A stretch of 34,878 nucleotides of DNA from Acidimicrobiaceae bacterium. Its GTDB lineage: Bacteria > Actinomycetota > Acidimicrobiia > Acidimicrobiales > Bog-793. The stretch's first letter is position 1. Each line of letters starts with the position of its first letter. Below the pieces are notes generated by a model that saw nothing but the letters and a program-made list of their open reading frames with translations, ran no database searches and was not told the DNA's origin. Positions 8,101 through 15,597 of the stretch are shown here, one piece after another. The DNA is taken from contig DAHUXW010000088.1 in NCBI GenBank assembly GCA_027306925.1, positions 1 to 34,878 on the forward strand, given 5' to 3'. A program made the translations under genes and the position numbers.

Positions 8101-8578
8101 CCCGCGACAGCGCGAGGCGCCGCACCTCTGCATCGCCGACTTCTTCCGCCCGGAGGGCGCGCCGGAGGTCGACTACGTCGGGTTCGTCCTCGCCACGATG
8201 GGCTCGCGGGCGTCGGAGCACGCACGCGCGCTGTTCGCCGCGGACCGCTACCTCGACTACGTCGCGCACCACGGCCTGTCGGTCGAGATGACCGAGGCGC
8301 TCATGGAGTACTGGCACCGCCGCATGCGAGAGGAGTGGGGCTTCGCGTCCGAGGACGGGCCGAGCCTCGGCGGGCTCTTCCGGCAGAAGTACCGCGGGGG
8401 GCGGTACTCGTTCGGCTACCCCGCGTGCCCGGACCTCGAAGACAACGCGAAGGTCGTCGAGCTGCTGCGCGCGGAGCGCGTCGGCGTCGTCGCGACCGAC
8501 GACGGGCAGCTCGAGCCCGAGCAGACGACCCTCGCGATCGTCTGCCACCACCCGCGGGCGAAGTACTTCGTCGCGTGA
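5111..8578 (+). CDS. metH: Cobalamin-dependent methionine synthase
   Basis: This full-length modular enzyme (1155 aa) moves a methyl group from methyltetrahydrofolate to homocysteine through cobalamin in the cytosol. Domains in order: the homocysteine-binding barrel (about 1-310) with zinc ligands Cys224 (NCATG) and Cys290-Cys291 (GGCCGTTP); the pterin-binding barrel (about 335-600, VVGERTNANGSKRFRE and later ILGLSNVSFGLSPAAR); the helical cap and B12 domain (about 640-870) with D730-x-H732-x-x-G735, where His732 is the lower axial ligand; and the AdoMet reactivation domain (about 900-1155) with RGGRYSFGYPACPD starting at Arg1095. All key residues are present, so the enzyme should be active and reductively reactivated. 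The start at 5111 has no good ribosome site, and TAGCCT at 5095-5100 may be its -10. Only 40 bases lie upstream, which leaves no room for a cobalamin riboswitch. Confidence 0.97.
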   Translation: MPGYLDLLRERVVVFDGATGTNLQLRELGPDDFGGPALEGCNEALVASRPDVVRDLHASFLEVGVDVVETDSFGAFPTVLAEYQIAHRAAELARRSAELAREVASGYSTPDHPRFVAGSIGPGTKFPILGQISFPDLRDSYEVEARALLEGGVDLLLVETCFDLLGAKAALVACRRAMRATGRDVPLQVQVTIELTGRMLPGTEVAAALAALDAMRPDVVGLNCATGPAEMYEPLRFLGEHSRIAVSALPNAGLPSVVDGRMHYDLSPAELADHLHNFVDELGVSVVGGCCGTTPEHMARVVERVGGLVPARRAPAHEPGAASLYSFVPFAQDQSFLVVGERTNANGSKRFREAMLAHDFDTTTEMARDQVREGAHVIDVCVDYTGADGVADMAEVMSRLATQSTVPIMVDSTEPDVVRTALEWLGGRAILNSVNLEDGDGPGTRLDAFLSLAREHGAAVVCTCIDEEGQARTAEWKVRAARAIHDLAVDRYGLEPSDLFFDPLALPLSTGMEESRRDGLETIEAIRAIKAELPGVHTILGLSNVSFGLSPAARQVLNSVFLHECVSAGLDAAIVHAARIVPLHKIDERARAVCLDLVYDRRGDGYDPLQELIEQFSGVSSTAAVKEDRSGWPVAQRLERRIVDGERTGIEADLDEALASGQRALSIVNDVLLEGMKTVGELFASGEMQLPFVLQSAETMKAAVAHLEPHMERSDRAGRGSIVLATVKGDVHDIGKNLVDIILTNNGYDVHNLGIKVPIADMLSKVDEVGADAVGMSGLLVKSTLVMRENLEEMNRRGTSHVPVLLGGAALTRSYVERDLRAVYDGKVFYGKDAFEGLRTLERIMELKRSGVEDESFGTELSGRVLPPRKSAVLATVDPSTLPARSPDVASDNPVFTPPFVGTRIAKGIPLDDVLSYLNETALFRNQWGYRPRDGESDAEFKERVRAELRARVDEAKAGDVLVPQVAWGYFPASSSGTDVVVYSDVERTVELTRFTFPRQREAPHLCIADFFRPEGAPEVDYVGFVLATMGSRASEHARALFAADRYLDYVAHHGLSVEMTEALMEYWHRRMREEWGFASEDGPSLGGLFRQKYRGGRYSFGYPACPDLEDNAKVVELLRAERVGVVATDDGQLEPEQTTLAIVCHHPRAKYFVA

Positions 8579-8599
8579 GCGGCCGCGCGGCGGCCGCTC
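8577..8599. terminator. Bidirectional terminator hairpin between metH and GGDEF gene
   Basis: GAGCGGCCG (8577-8585) is perfectly complementary to CGGCCGCTC (8591-8599) around a five-base CGCGG loop. It overlaps the metH stop codon and lies four bases from the stop of the convergent gene, which suits a shared terminator. Confidence 0.6.
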
Positions 8600-8602
8600 G
8601 GG

Positions 8603-10219
8603 TCAGGCGCCGGGTGGCGGGAGGCCCGTGGCGATCACGCGGTCCCGACCCGCGCGCTTCGCCGCGTACATGTGGAGGTCGGCCTCCGAGATGAGCGCGG
8701 CGATGTCGCCGTCGGCGCCGAGGGTCGCGACTCCGATGCTGATCGTCACCGGACCGCAGCCGGCGTCGGTCCGCCAGGAGTGCGCGCGCATCTCCTCGCA
8801 CACGTGCTCCGCGACGCGGGTCGCGGCGTCGCGGTCGCAGCCGGGCAGCACCATGAGGAACTCTTCCCCACCGAAGCGCACGACGAATCCGGTCGGCTCG
8901 ACCGCGAGCCGCAGGAGGTGGCCGGTCGCGACGAGCACGCGGTCACCGACCTCGTGGGACAGCTCGTCGTTCACGCGCTTGAAGTGGTCGAGATCCGCGA
9001 CCGCGATCGAGAGCGGCCGGCCCGTGCGCCGCGCGATGCGAACGAGCCGCGGCAGGCGGTCGCTCAGGTAGCGGCGGTTCCACAGCCCGGTGAGCGGGTC
9101 ACGCTGCGCGAGCTGCTCGAACTCCCGGCTGCGCCGGCGCGCGAGCTCGGTGTCGTAGAGAGCCTGGAGCGCCGCGGCCTGGGCCTCGCCCTCGGTCGCC
9201 CGCAGCCGCTCCCAGCGGTCGTAGAACGCGACGTGCAGCTCGTACGCGCGCTCGAAGTCGCTCTCGGCCGCGTGCACGCGCGCGAGCTCGCGAAGCACGC
9301 GGGCTTCGACCTCGAGGAGCTTGCGGTCGACCGAGAGCGCGAGGCACGCCTCGAGCGGCTCGCGAGCGGCCGACGGGCCGTCGCGTGAGCCGACGACCTC
9401 CGCGAGCGACAGGAGCGCGCCCGGAAGCGCCGTCGAGTCCGTCTGCGGCGCGGGCGACGGGCCGCCGATCGCGTCGCGGAGCATCGCCTCGGCGCCGTCC
9501 GGGTCCCCCTGCTCGTAGAGGACGCGGGCGACCGTGTCGACCGTCGAGAGGTTCAGGCGGCTCCCGTTGGTCGCCGCGAGCGCGAGCAGCTCGTCCACCG
9601 ATGCGCGCGCCGCCGCGAGGTCGCCTGACTCGTAGTGGATCCACGCGATGTTGTTGAGCACCGCGAGCTGCAGGACGGGCTCCCCGAGGCTGTGCGCGAG
9701 CTCCAGCGCGCGCTCGAACAGGTCGAACGACACGGTCCCGGACCGGAACGAGCTCGTGAGCAGCGCAAGGGTCATCGTGTGCTCGAGCTGCAGGTGCAGC
9801 GGGCTCGAGTCGTCGAGGAGCTGTACGCCCCGCTCGGCCTCGTCGAGGGAGTTCGCCCGAGCGCCGAGGCGGTCGAGCGCGCTCGCCATGATCGCGTGGC
9901 AGCGCGCGAGCACGAGCCGCCGGCCCTCGGCCTCCGCCGAGTCCTGGACGGAGCGGACGAGCTCGACCGCGGCCGGCACGTCGCGGGTCCGCGCGAGCAC
10001 GTCGGCCTGGACGAGCCGGCACCGGAGCTCGGCTTCGCGCATCTCGAGGGCCCGGGCCCGGCGCACGAGGTCGTGCGCCCTCGAGTCGAGCCCGTCGAGG
10101 CTCGCGTAGCGGTCGATCTCGAGCCGCGTGACCGCGTCGGCCAGCGCGTCGCGTTCCTCGAGCGCGCCGATGCCCGGCGGGCGTTGCGCGTCGGGCGCGA
10201 ACTGCTCGAGGCCGTTCAC
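8603..10219 (-). CDS. Diguanylate cyclase with N-terminal TPR-like repeats
   Basis: The protein (538 aa) should make cyclic di-GMP from two GTP. The N-terminal 360 or so residues are helical TPR-like repeats (ALELAHSLGEPVLQLAVLNNIAWIHYESGDLAAAR and similar). A short coiled linker (YDTELARRRSREFEQLAQRD) leads to the GGDEF domain: DPLTGLWNRRYL, then VADLDHFKRVND, then the active-site loop RFGGEEF at about 450-454. The metal-binding Asp and loop are intact. The usual inhibitory RxxD, five residues before the loop, reads EPTG, so product inhibition at that site is probably absent. There is no membrane segment, so it is likely cytosolic, with the repeats acting as a protein-interaction sensor. The GTG start at 10219 is the first before the repeats and has no clear ribosome site. 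The gene is divergent from the thioredoxin gene. Confidence 0.88.
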   Translation of the reverse strand: MNGLEQFAPDAQRPPGIGALEERDALADAVTRLEIDRYASLDGLDSRAHDLVRRARALEMREAELRCRLVQADVLARTRDVPAAVELVRSVQDSAEAEGRRLVLARCHAIMASALDRLGARANSLDEAERGVQLLDDSSPLHLQLEHTMTLALLTSSFRSGTVSFDLFERALELAHSLGEPVLQLAVLNNIAWIHYESGDLAAARASVDELLALAATNGSRLNLSTVDTVARVLYEQGDPDGAEAMLRDAIGGPSPAPQTDSTALPGALLSLAEVVGSRDGPSAAREPLEACLALSVDRKLLEVEARVLRELARVHAAESDFERAYELHVAFYDRWERLRATEGEAQAAALQALYDTELARRRSREFEQLAQRDPLTGLWNRRYLSDRLPRLVRIARRTGRPLSIAVADLDHFKRVNDELSHEVGDRVLVATGHLLRLAVEPTGFVVRFGGEEFLMVLPGCDRDAATRVAEHVCEEMRAHSWRTDAGCGPVTISIGVATLGADGDIAALISEADLHMYAAKRAGRDRVIATGLPPPGA

Positions 10220-10347
10220 GGCCGGCGGCCCGCGCCGGCGACCACGATGCCCGCGACCCGGCGCCGGATTGCGGATCCACCCACGTCGCAAGTCTCGCAG
10301 GTCGCGCCCGGACCGCGCCGGGTGCACGCGCGGGCCGGGCGAGCCGG

Positions 10348-10353
10348 TAACTT
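10348..10353 (+). promoter_or_regulatory. -10 element of leaderless thioredoxin-TPR gene
   Basis: TAACTT is followed by exactly six bases and the GTG start at 10360, placing transcription start at or next to the start codon. No ribosome site precedes the GTG, which agrees with leaderless translation. Confidence 0.5.
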
Positions 10354-10359
10354 CGAGTC

Positions 10360-11079
10360 GTGGCAATCGACGTGACCGACGCGACCTTCGAGACCGAGGT
10401 CCTCGCTCGCTCCGAACAGCTCCCCGTCGTCATCGACCTGTGGGCGCCGTGGTGCGGGCCCTGCCGGACGCTCGGCCCGGTCATAGAGAAGGCGGTCGCG
10501 GACACGGGCGGCAAGGTCGAGCTCGCGAAGGTGAACGTGGACGAGAACCCGATGGTCTCGTCCGCCTTCAAGGTCCAGTCCATCCCCGCCGTGTTCGCGG
10601 TGAGCGGGCGCTCGGTCGTCGACAGCTTCATCGGCGCGCTCCCCGAGGCCGAGGTGCGGGCGTTCGTCGACCGGCTCGCGACGACGCCGAGCGAGGCGGA
10701 CCTCCTCGTCGACGCCGGCGACGAGGCGTCGCTGCGGCGCGCGCTCGAGCTCGAGCCGGACCACCCGCGCGCGGTCGTCGCCCTCGCCGAGCTGCTCGTG
10801 GCCGCGGGCCACCAGGACGAGGCGCTCGCGCTCCTCGCCCGGATCCCCGACACGGCCGAGACGCGGCGCGTCGGCGCCCTCGCGCGCCTCGCGTCGAGCG
10901 AGTCCGCCGCGACCGCGCTACGCGAAGGCTCGATCGACGCGCGACTCGCCGAGCTGCTCGACTCGGTGAAGTCCGACCCGGCCGCGCGGCAGGAGTACGT
11001 CGACCTGCTCGAGGCCATGGACCCGGACGACCCCCGTCGCGAGCAGCACCGGCGGGCGCTCGCGTCCCGGCTGTTCTGA
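10360..11079 (+). CDS. Thioredoxin-TPR protein (CnoX/YbbN-like co-chaperone)
   Basis: This 239-residue cytosolic protein has an N-terminal thioredoxin domain (about 1-108) with WAPWCGPC, active cysteines Cys32 and Cys35, and the cis-proline loop QSIPAVFAV. The C-terminal half is a TPR-like helical region (ALELEPDHPRAVVALAELLVAAGHQDEALALL), the layout of YbbN/CnoX proteins that protect clients from oxidation and hand them to chaperonins. Unlike E. coli CnoX, which lacks the full CXXC pair, this one keeps it and could be redox active. It heads the plus-strand series that continues with the FolP2-like gene eight bases after its stop. The start GTG follows a leaderless-type promoter. Confidence 0.9.
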   Translation: MAIDVTDATFETEVLARSEQLPVVIDLWAPWCGPCRTLGPVIEKAVADTGGKVELAKVNVDENPMVSSAFKVQSIPAVFAVSGRSVVDSFIGALPEAEVRAFVDRLATTPSEADLLVDAGDEASLRRALELEPDHPRAVVALAELLVAAGHQDEALALLARIPDTAETRRVGALARLASSESAATALREGSIDARLAELLDSVKSDPAARQEYVDLLEAMDPDDPRREQHRRALASRLF

Positions 11080-11087
11080 GCCGGACC

Positions 11088-11957
11088 GTGGCCGGCGCGC
11101 CGGCGTCACCTCGCACCCGGCCGTCCGTCCTCCGGCTCGGCGGGCACGTCCTCGACTGCACGTTCCGCGCGATCGTGATGGGCGTGCTCAACCGGACGCC
11201 CGACTCGTTCTACGACCGGGGCGCGACCTTCGCGCTCGACGACCTGCTCCGGCGCGCCGAGCAGCTCGTCGCGGACGGCGCTGACGTGCTCGACGTCGGC
11301 GGCGTGAAGGCGGGGCCGGGTGACGAGGTCACGGAAGGCGAGGAGCTCGACCGCGTCGTGCCGGCGATCGCCGAGCTCGCGTCGCGCTTCGACGTCCCGA
11401 TCTCGGTCGACACCTGGCGCGCCGAGGTGGCCGCGGCCGCGTACTCGGCGGGCGCGGTCCTCGGCAACGACATCAGCGGCTTCGCCGACCCCCGGTACCT
11501 CGAGGCCGCGGCCGCGGCCGGCGCGTCGGTCGTCGCGACCCACATCCGCCTCGCGCCGCGGGTGCGGGACCCCGACCCCACCTACCCCCGGGGCGACGTC
11601 GTCGCCGCGGTCGAGTCGATGCTCGCGGACCGCCTCGCTCGGGCGCTCGGCGCGGGGATCGACGCCGACCGTGTCGTGCTCGACGCCGGGCTCGACCTCG
11701 GCAAGACGCCCGAGCAGTCGCTCGAGCTCCTGCGGGCGTCGGGCCGGCTCGCCGAGATCGGCCCGCCGCTGCTGCTCTCCGCCTCGAACAAGACGTTCCT
11801 CGGGGCACTGCTCGGCCTCGAGATCCACGAGCGCCGGGAGGCGTCGCTCGCAGCGGTCGCGCTCGGCGTGACGCGCGGCTGCCGTGTCGTGCGCGTGCAC
11901 GACGTCGCGGGCACGCGACGGGTCGTCGACGTGCTCGCGGAGGTCCTGGCCGCATGA
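11088..11957 (+). CDS. folP2: Dihydropteroate synthase homologue, FolP2-type
   Basis: This 289-residue TIM-barrel protein belongs to the pterin-binding family. It has VMGVLNRTPDSFYDRGATF, DVGGVKAGPG, ISVDTWRA, an LSASNKTFLG-like loop and a final VRVHDVAGTRRVVDVL. In true FolP1 enzymes the second loop reads GGESTRPG. Here it is GGVKAGPG, and NRTPDSFYD replaces NVTPDSFSD. Both are hallmarks of the mycobacterial FolP2 group, which is reported to lack normal dihydropteroate synthase activity. The call is therefore FolP2-type, with uncertain reaction. The GTG at 11088 is the only sensible start after the previous gene. The stop overlaps the holA start in ATGA, so translation is coupled to a replication gene rather than to other folate genes. 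Confidence 0.85.
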   Translation: MAGAPASPRTRPSVLRLGGHVLDCTFRAIVMGVLNRTPDSFYDRGATFALDDLLRRAEQLVADGADVLDVGGVKAGPGDEVTEGEELDRVVPAIAELASRFDVPISVDTWRAEVAAAAYSAGAVLGNDISGFADPRYLEAAAAAGASVVATHIRLAPRVRDPDPTYPRGDVVAAVESMLADRLARALGAGIDADRVVLDAGLDLGKTPEQSLELLRASGRLAEIGPPLLLSASNKTFLGALLGLEIHERREASLAAVALGVTRGCRVVRVHDVAGTRRVVDVLAEVLAA

Positions 11958-13051
11958 GCGCCGCCAACCGGCGCGCGCCGGACGGCGCGGCTCCGGCGGC
12001 GTCGGGCGCGGACGTCGGGCGCGCGGTGCTCGTCCAGGGCGACGACCCCTCGCTGCTGAGCCGGGCGCTCTCCTCGCTCGTCGATGGGCTCGCGACCGGC
12101 GACGGCAGCGGACCGACGCCGGTCGAGGAGTACGGCGAGCCCGGCCGCGGCGAGCCGCGCGCGGACGAGCCGTCGCCGGTCGCGCTCGCGCTCGCCGCGT
12201 GCCGCACCCCGCCGTTCCTCGCGCCGCGGCGGGTCGTCGTACTGCGCGACGCCGCCGCCCTCGACGCGGCGCAGGTGAAGGCCGTCGTCGAGTACCTCGG
12301 CGAGCCGCTCGACTCCACCGTGCTCGTCCTCGCGTACGCGGGCAGGTCGGCGCCCGCCGCGCTCCAGAAGGCCGTGCGCGCGAACGGCACGGTCGTCGAC
12401 GCGGTGCCGGCGGCGGCGGGCCGCGCCCGCTCGCAGTGGTACGCCGAGCAGGTGCGGTCCGCGCCCGTGCGGCTCTCCCCCGCCGCGGCCGCGCGGCTCG
12501 AGGCGCACCTCGGCGAGGACCTCTCGCGCCTCGACGGCCTGCTCGGCGCGCTGAGCGCGACGTACGGGCCGAAGGCGACGATCACCCCCGACGACCTCGA
12601 GCCGCTCCTCGGCGCCGCGGGCGGCGTCGCGCCGTGGGACCTCACCGACGCGCTCGACGCGGGCGACGCCGCGAAGTCCGTCGAGACGCTCCACCGGCTC
12701 GTCGGGGCCGGGGAGCGCCACCCGCTCCAGGTGCTCGCGTCGCTGCACCGCCACTACGGGGCCATGCTCCGCCTCGACGGCAGCGGCGCCGCGGACGAGG
12801 CGACGGCCGCTGCGCTCACCGGGATGAAGCCGTACCCCGCCCGCAAGGTCCTGTCCCAGGCTCGGCGCCTCGGCCACGACCGCGTCGCGCGGGCGGTCAC
12901 GCTCCTCGCCGGCGCGGATCTCGGCTGTCGCGGCGGCACCGGCTGGCCTCCCGAGCTCGTGCTCGAGGTGCTCGTCGCGCGGCTCGCGAGGCTCGTGCGC
13001 GAACGACCCACCGCCCGTCCCGGCCGCGCCCCGGTCGGGACGGTCCGGTGA
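11954..13051 (+). CDS. holA: DNA polymerase III subunit delta
   Basis: This 365-residue clamp-loader subunit opens the beta sliding clamp and helps load it on primed DNA. Recognisable stretches are VLVQGDDPSLLSRALSSLVD at the start, the region CRTPPFLAPRRVVVLRDAAAL, VLVLAYAGRSAPAALQKAVRANGTVVDA, the collar-domain approach PWDLTDALDAGDAAKSVETLHRLVGAGERHPLQVLASLHRHY, and the AALTGMKPYPARKVLSQARRLG segment near the end. The protein has no catalytic site of its own. The N-terminus is longer and richer in Ala/Gly than typical. The ATG overlaps the folP2 stop (ATGA) and the stop overlaps the next gene (GTGA). Confidence 0.9.
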   Translation: MSAANRRAPDGAAPAASGADVGRAVLVQGDDPSLLSRALSSLVDGLATGDGSGPTPVEEYGEPGRGEPRADEPSPVALALAACRTPPFLAPRRVVVLRDAAALDAAQVKAVVEYLGEPLDSTVLVLAYAGRSAPAALQKAVRANGTVVDAVPAAAGRARSQWYAEQVRSAPVRLSPAAAARLEAHLGEDLSRLDGLLGALSATYGPKATITPDDLEPLLGAAGGVAPWDLTDALDAGDAAKSVETLHRLVGAGERHPLQVLASLHRHYGAMLRLDGSGAADEATAAALTGMKPYPARKVLSQARRLGHDRVARAVTLLAGADLGCRGGTGWPPELVLEVLVARLARLVRERPTARPGRAPVGTVR

Positions 13052-13887
13052 GCGACACGCCGCCGCACCCGCCGCGGGTCGCGTCACCGGACGCGTTGCG
13101 CGCGATCGCGGTCGACGTCGCGACGGAGGCGGGCACGCTCCTCGTCGCCGCGCGCGGCGGTGGCACGCAGCTCGGTCGGCTCGCCGCGGGCGCGACCCGC
13201 AAGTCCTCACGGACCGACCTCGCGACCGACGCGGACCGTGCGAGCGAGGAGCTCGTGCGCACCATGCTCGCCGCCGCCCGCCCCGGCGACGCCCTCCTCG
13301 GCGAGGAGGGCGGGGCGCGTCCCGGGACCTCGGGCCTCACCTGGGTCGTCGATCCGCTCGACGGCACGACGAACTTCGTCTACGACTTCCCGCTGTGGTC
13401 CGTGTCGGTCGCCGTCGTCGACGACGCGGGCACGGTCGCAGGCGCCGTCCACCACCCGCTCGGGGGCGAGACGTTCTCCGCCGCACGCGGGCGTGGTGCG
13501 TGGCTCGGCGACCGCCAGCTCGAAGCCCGTCCGGCGCCTCCGCTCGCCGAGGCACTCGTCGGCACGGGCTTCGCCTACGACGCCGCCCTGCGGGCGAGCC
13601 AGGCGCGCCTGCTCGCGACCGTGCTCCCCGCCGTGCGCGACATCCGCCGCGGCGGGTCCGCCGCGCTCGACCTCTGCTGGCTCGCGGCCGGCCGCCTCGA
13701 CGGCTTCTACGAGGCGGGCCTCAAGCCCTGGGACCGGGCGGCCGGCCTGCTCGTCGCCCATGAGGCCGGGATCGCGTCGACCGACCTCGACGGCGTCGTG
13801 CCGGGCGAGACCACACTCGTCGCGGCAGTGCCGGGCCTGGTCGGCGCCCTCGCCGAGCTGCTCGGTCGAGCCGCGTCGGCGCGCTGA
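13048..13887 (+). CDS. Inositol monophosphatase-family phosphatase
   Basis: This 279-residue member of the lithium-sensitive, metal-dependent phosphatase family has all metal ligands: GEEGG (Glu86/Glu87), [11 protein letters not shown] (Asp102 and Asp105) and [15 protein letters not shown] near residue 228. It should hydrolyse a sugar or inositol phosphate. In actinobacteria close relatives act on inositol-1-phosphate, histidinol phosphate or fructose-1,6-bisphosphate, and the sequence alone does not decide. The GTG start lies inside the end of holA (GTGA), so expression is coupled. A histidinol-phosphatase role cannot be excluded. Confidence 0.9.
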   Translation: MSDTPPHPPRVASPDALRAIAVDVATEAGTLLVAARGGGTQLGRLAAGATRKSSRTDLATDADRASEELVRTMLAAARPGDALLGEEGGARPGTSGLTWVVDPLDGTTNFVYDFPLWSVSVAVVDDAGTVAGAVHHPLGGETFSAARGRGAWLGDRQLEARPAPPLAEALVGTGFAYDAALRASQARLLATVLPAVRDIRRGGSAALDLCWLAAGRLDGFYEAGLKPWDRAAGLLVAHEAGIASTDLDGVVPGETTLVAAVPGLVGALAELLGRAASAR

Positions 13888-13946
13888 CTACCATTTCGTC
13901 CGGCCGATCGAGCCTCGCCCCGCCGGGGCGACCGAGGAGGGGCGAA

Positions 13947-14429
13947 GTGGACTTCGACGTCGTCATCGAGATTCCGAAGGGGCAGCGCAACAAGTACGAG
14001 GTCGACCACGAGACCGGCAGGATACGGCTCGACCGGACGCTGTTCACCGCGACGCACTACCCGGCGGACTACGGCTACATCGAGGAGACGCTCGGCCAGG
14101 ACGGCGACCCGCTCGACGCGCTCGTGCTCGTCGAGGTCCCGACCTTCCCCGGCTGCATCATCCGGTCGCGTCCGGTCGCGATGTTCAAGATGACCGACGA
14201 GAAGGGGCCCGACGACAAGATCGTGTGCGTGCCCGCGGAGGACCCCCGCTACGACGCGCTGCAGGACCTCGGCGACCTCCCGGCGCTCGAGCGGGCGATG
14301 ATCCAGCACTTCTTCGAGGTCTACAAGGCCCTCGAGCCGGGCAAGCGGGTCGAGAGCGCGGACTGGGCGGACCGCACCGCGGCCGAGACCGAGATCGTCG
14401 CCTCGCGGAGGCGCCAGCACACGAGCTGA
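13947..14429 (+). CDS. ppa: Inorganic pyrophosphatase, family I
   Basis: This 160-residue soluble enzyme splits pyrophosphate into two phosphates, which pulls biosynthetic reactions forward. It shows [35 protein letters not shown] (the family signature with its metal-binding aspartates) and [16 protein letters not shown]. The length is typical for bacteria. The GTG at 13947 follows a strong ribosome site, GAGGAGGGG, ending six bases upstream. A 59-base gap after the phosphatase gene suggests the end of the operon, with ppa possibly having its own promoter. Confidence 0.97.
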   Translation: MDFDVVIEIPKGQRNKYEVDHETGRIRLDRTLFTATHYPADYGYIEETLGQDGDPLDALVLVEVPTFPGCIIRSRPVAMFKMTDEKGPDDKIVCVPAEDPRYDALQDLGDLPALERAMIQHFFEVYKALEPGKRVESADWADRTAAETEIVASRRRQHTS

Positions 14430-14444
14430 CCCGGCGGACGCGGG

Positions 14445-14495
14445 CGCGCACCCGCGCCGCACCGGGCCCGATCGCGCGGAGCGGGCGCGGGCGCG
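14445..14495. terminator. Possible bidirectional terminator after ppa
   Basis: CGCACCCGCGCC (14447-14458) pairs with GGCGCGGGCGCG (14484-14495) with one mismatch, around a 25-base GC-rich loop. It lies between convergent ppa and the SGNH gene. In such GC-rich DNA similar pairings arise easily, so confidence is low. Confidence 0.3.
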
Positions 14496-14498
14496 TCC

Positions 14499-15587
14499 TC
14501 ACAGCCGGACGTGCCAGGTCCGCTCCATCGCGGCGACCGCGGCGCGTGCGAGCAGGTCGGTGCCGCCCGGCACGTCGATGTGGATCCCGTCGTCGTCGCG
14601 CACCTGGACGAGCGTCCCCGACCGGTCGGGCAGGTACTCGCTGTACGCGCCAGACGGCGTCGCGAGGACGCGCCAGGTCGAGAGGAAGGTGACGCCCGGA
14701 TGAGCGCGCGCCTCGGCCGCGAAGAGCGAGTTCTCCGTGCGCATCGCCGCGTCGGACAGCGTCGCGGCGGGCGACATGATCGGCATCCCCACCCAGAGCA
14801 CGTGCGCGCCGGCCGCGGTCGCCTCGGACATCATCCGCGCGACGCGAGCGCCGTAGACGTCGCGCCACGCCGCGGTCCCGAAGCCGATGTAGCGCGAGCC
14901 GACGTCGAAGCTCTGCGCGTCGTTGCCGCCGAGCATCACCACGACCACCTGCGGGTGGTAGCGGCGCAGCTCGACCTCGAGCTGCGCTGGCCAGTCGTAG
15001 TAGCCGATCGCGGCGAGGCCGGTCGAGCCGACCGCGTCCTGCACGATGCGGACGTACCGGTCCGCGGCGAGGACGTCGCCGAGCCCGAAGCCGAGGTCCT
15101 CGCCGATCGAGTCGCCGACCTCGAGCATCGTCATGGTCCGGCCGGGTCCGGGTTGCTCGACGGGCGCGAGCCCCGCGGTCGGAGCAGTCGTCGGCGGCGC
15201 CGTCGTCACGGAGGGTGCGACCGTGCTCGTCGGCGCGGGCCGGGGCTCGGTCGGCACGGGCGAGCGGCCGCGTCCCGGCGCGCCCGCGGCGACCGACCCG
15301 CCCGGCGTCCCGTCGCGGCCGAGCACGAGGTCCGCGCCACGCCCGATCCGGTCGAGGCCGAGGGCCGCGCCCGCTCGCGCGACCGGCCGCAGCACCGTCA
15401 TCGCGACGGTCCGGCGCGTCCCGAGCGGCGACGAGCGCGCGGCGTCGTAGAGCGCGCGTGCGTCGAGAAGCAGCCACGTCGCGAAGCACACGAGCCCGAC
15501 GAAGAGCACCTGGCCGGCCGCGACGACGCGGCGGCCTTTCGTCGTGCGCCGCGCCGCGCGCGTCGCCGCGCGCTCCTCGCCGGTCAT
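14499..15587 (-). CDS. Membrane-anchored SGNH hydrolase/acetyltransferase partner (DUF459-like)
   Basis: This 362-residue protein has one N-terminal membrane anchor (about 22-41). A long Pro/Thr/Ser-rich linker (about 95-147) follows, then an extracytoplasmic SGNH fold: EVGDSIGEDLG with nucleophile Ser160, LGGNDAQ with Asn222, and DDDGIHIDVPG with Asp333 and His336 as the catalytic dyad. Ten bases upstream is an MBOAT gene on the same strand. In such pairs (as in AlgI with AlgJ/X, or PatA/PatB) the MBOAT protein carries acetyl groups across the membrane and the SGNH protein puts them on a polysaccharide or cell-wall acceptor. The acceptor here is not known, and simple esterase activity is an alternative. 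Confidence 0.85.
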   Translation of the reverse strand: MTGEERAATRAARRTTKGRRVVAAGQVLFVGLVCFATWLLLDARALYDAARSSPLGTRRTVAMTVLRPVARAGAALGLDRIGRGADLVLGRDGTPGGSVAAGAPGRGRSPVPTEPRPAPTSTVAPSVTTAPPTTAPTAGLAPVEQPGPGRTMTMLEVGDSIGEDLGFGLGDVLAADRYVRIVQDAVGSTGLAAIGYYDWPAQLEVELRRYHPQVVVVMLGGNDAQSFDVGSRYIGFGTAAWRDVYGARVARMMSEATAAGAHVLWVGMPIMSPAATLSDAAMRTENSLFAAEARAHPGVTFLSTWRVLATPSGAYSEYLPDRSGTLVQVRDDDGIHIDVPGGTDLLARAAVAAMERTWHVRL

Positions 15588-15597
15588 CGGGCGCCCA

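Noticed and set aside
14499-15587. Secreted lipase or esterase as the main call for the SGNH gene
   Set aside because: The fold allows it, but the tight linkage with an AlgI/PatA-type MBOAT gene makes polymer O-acetylation the better reading.
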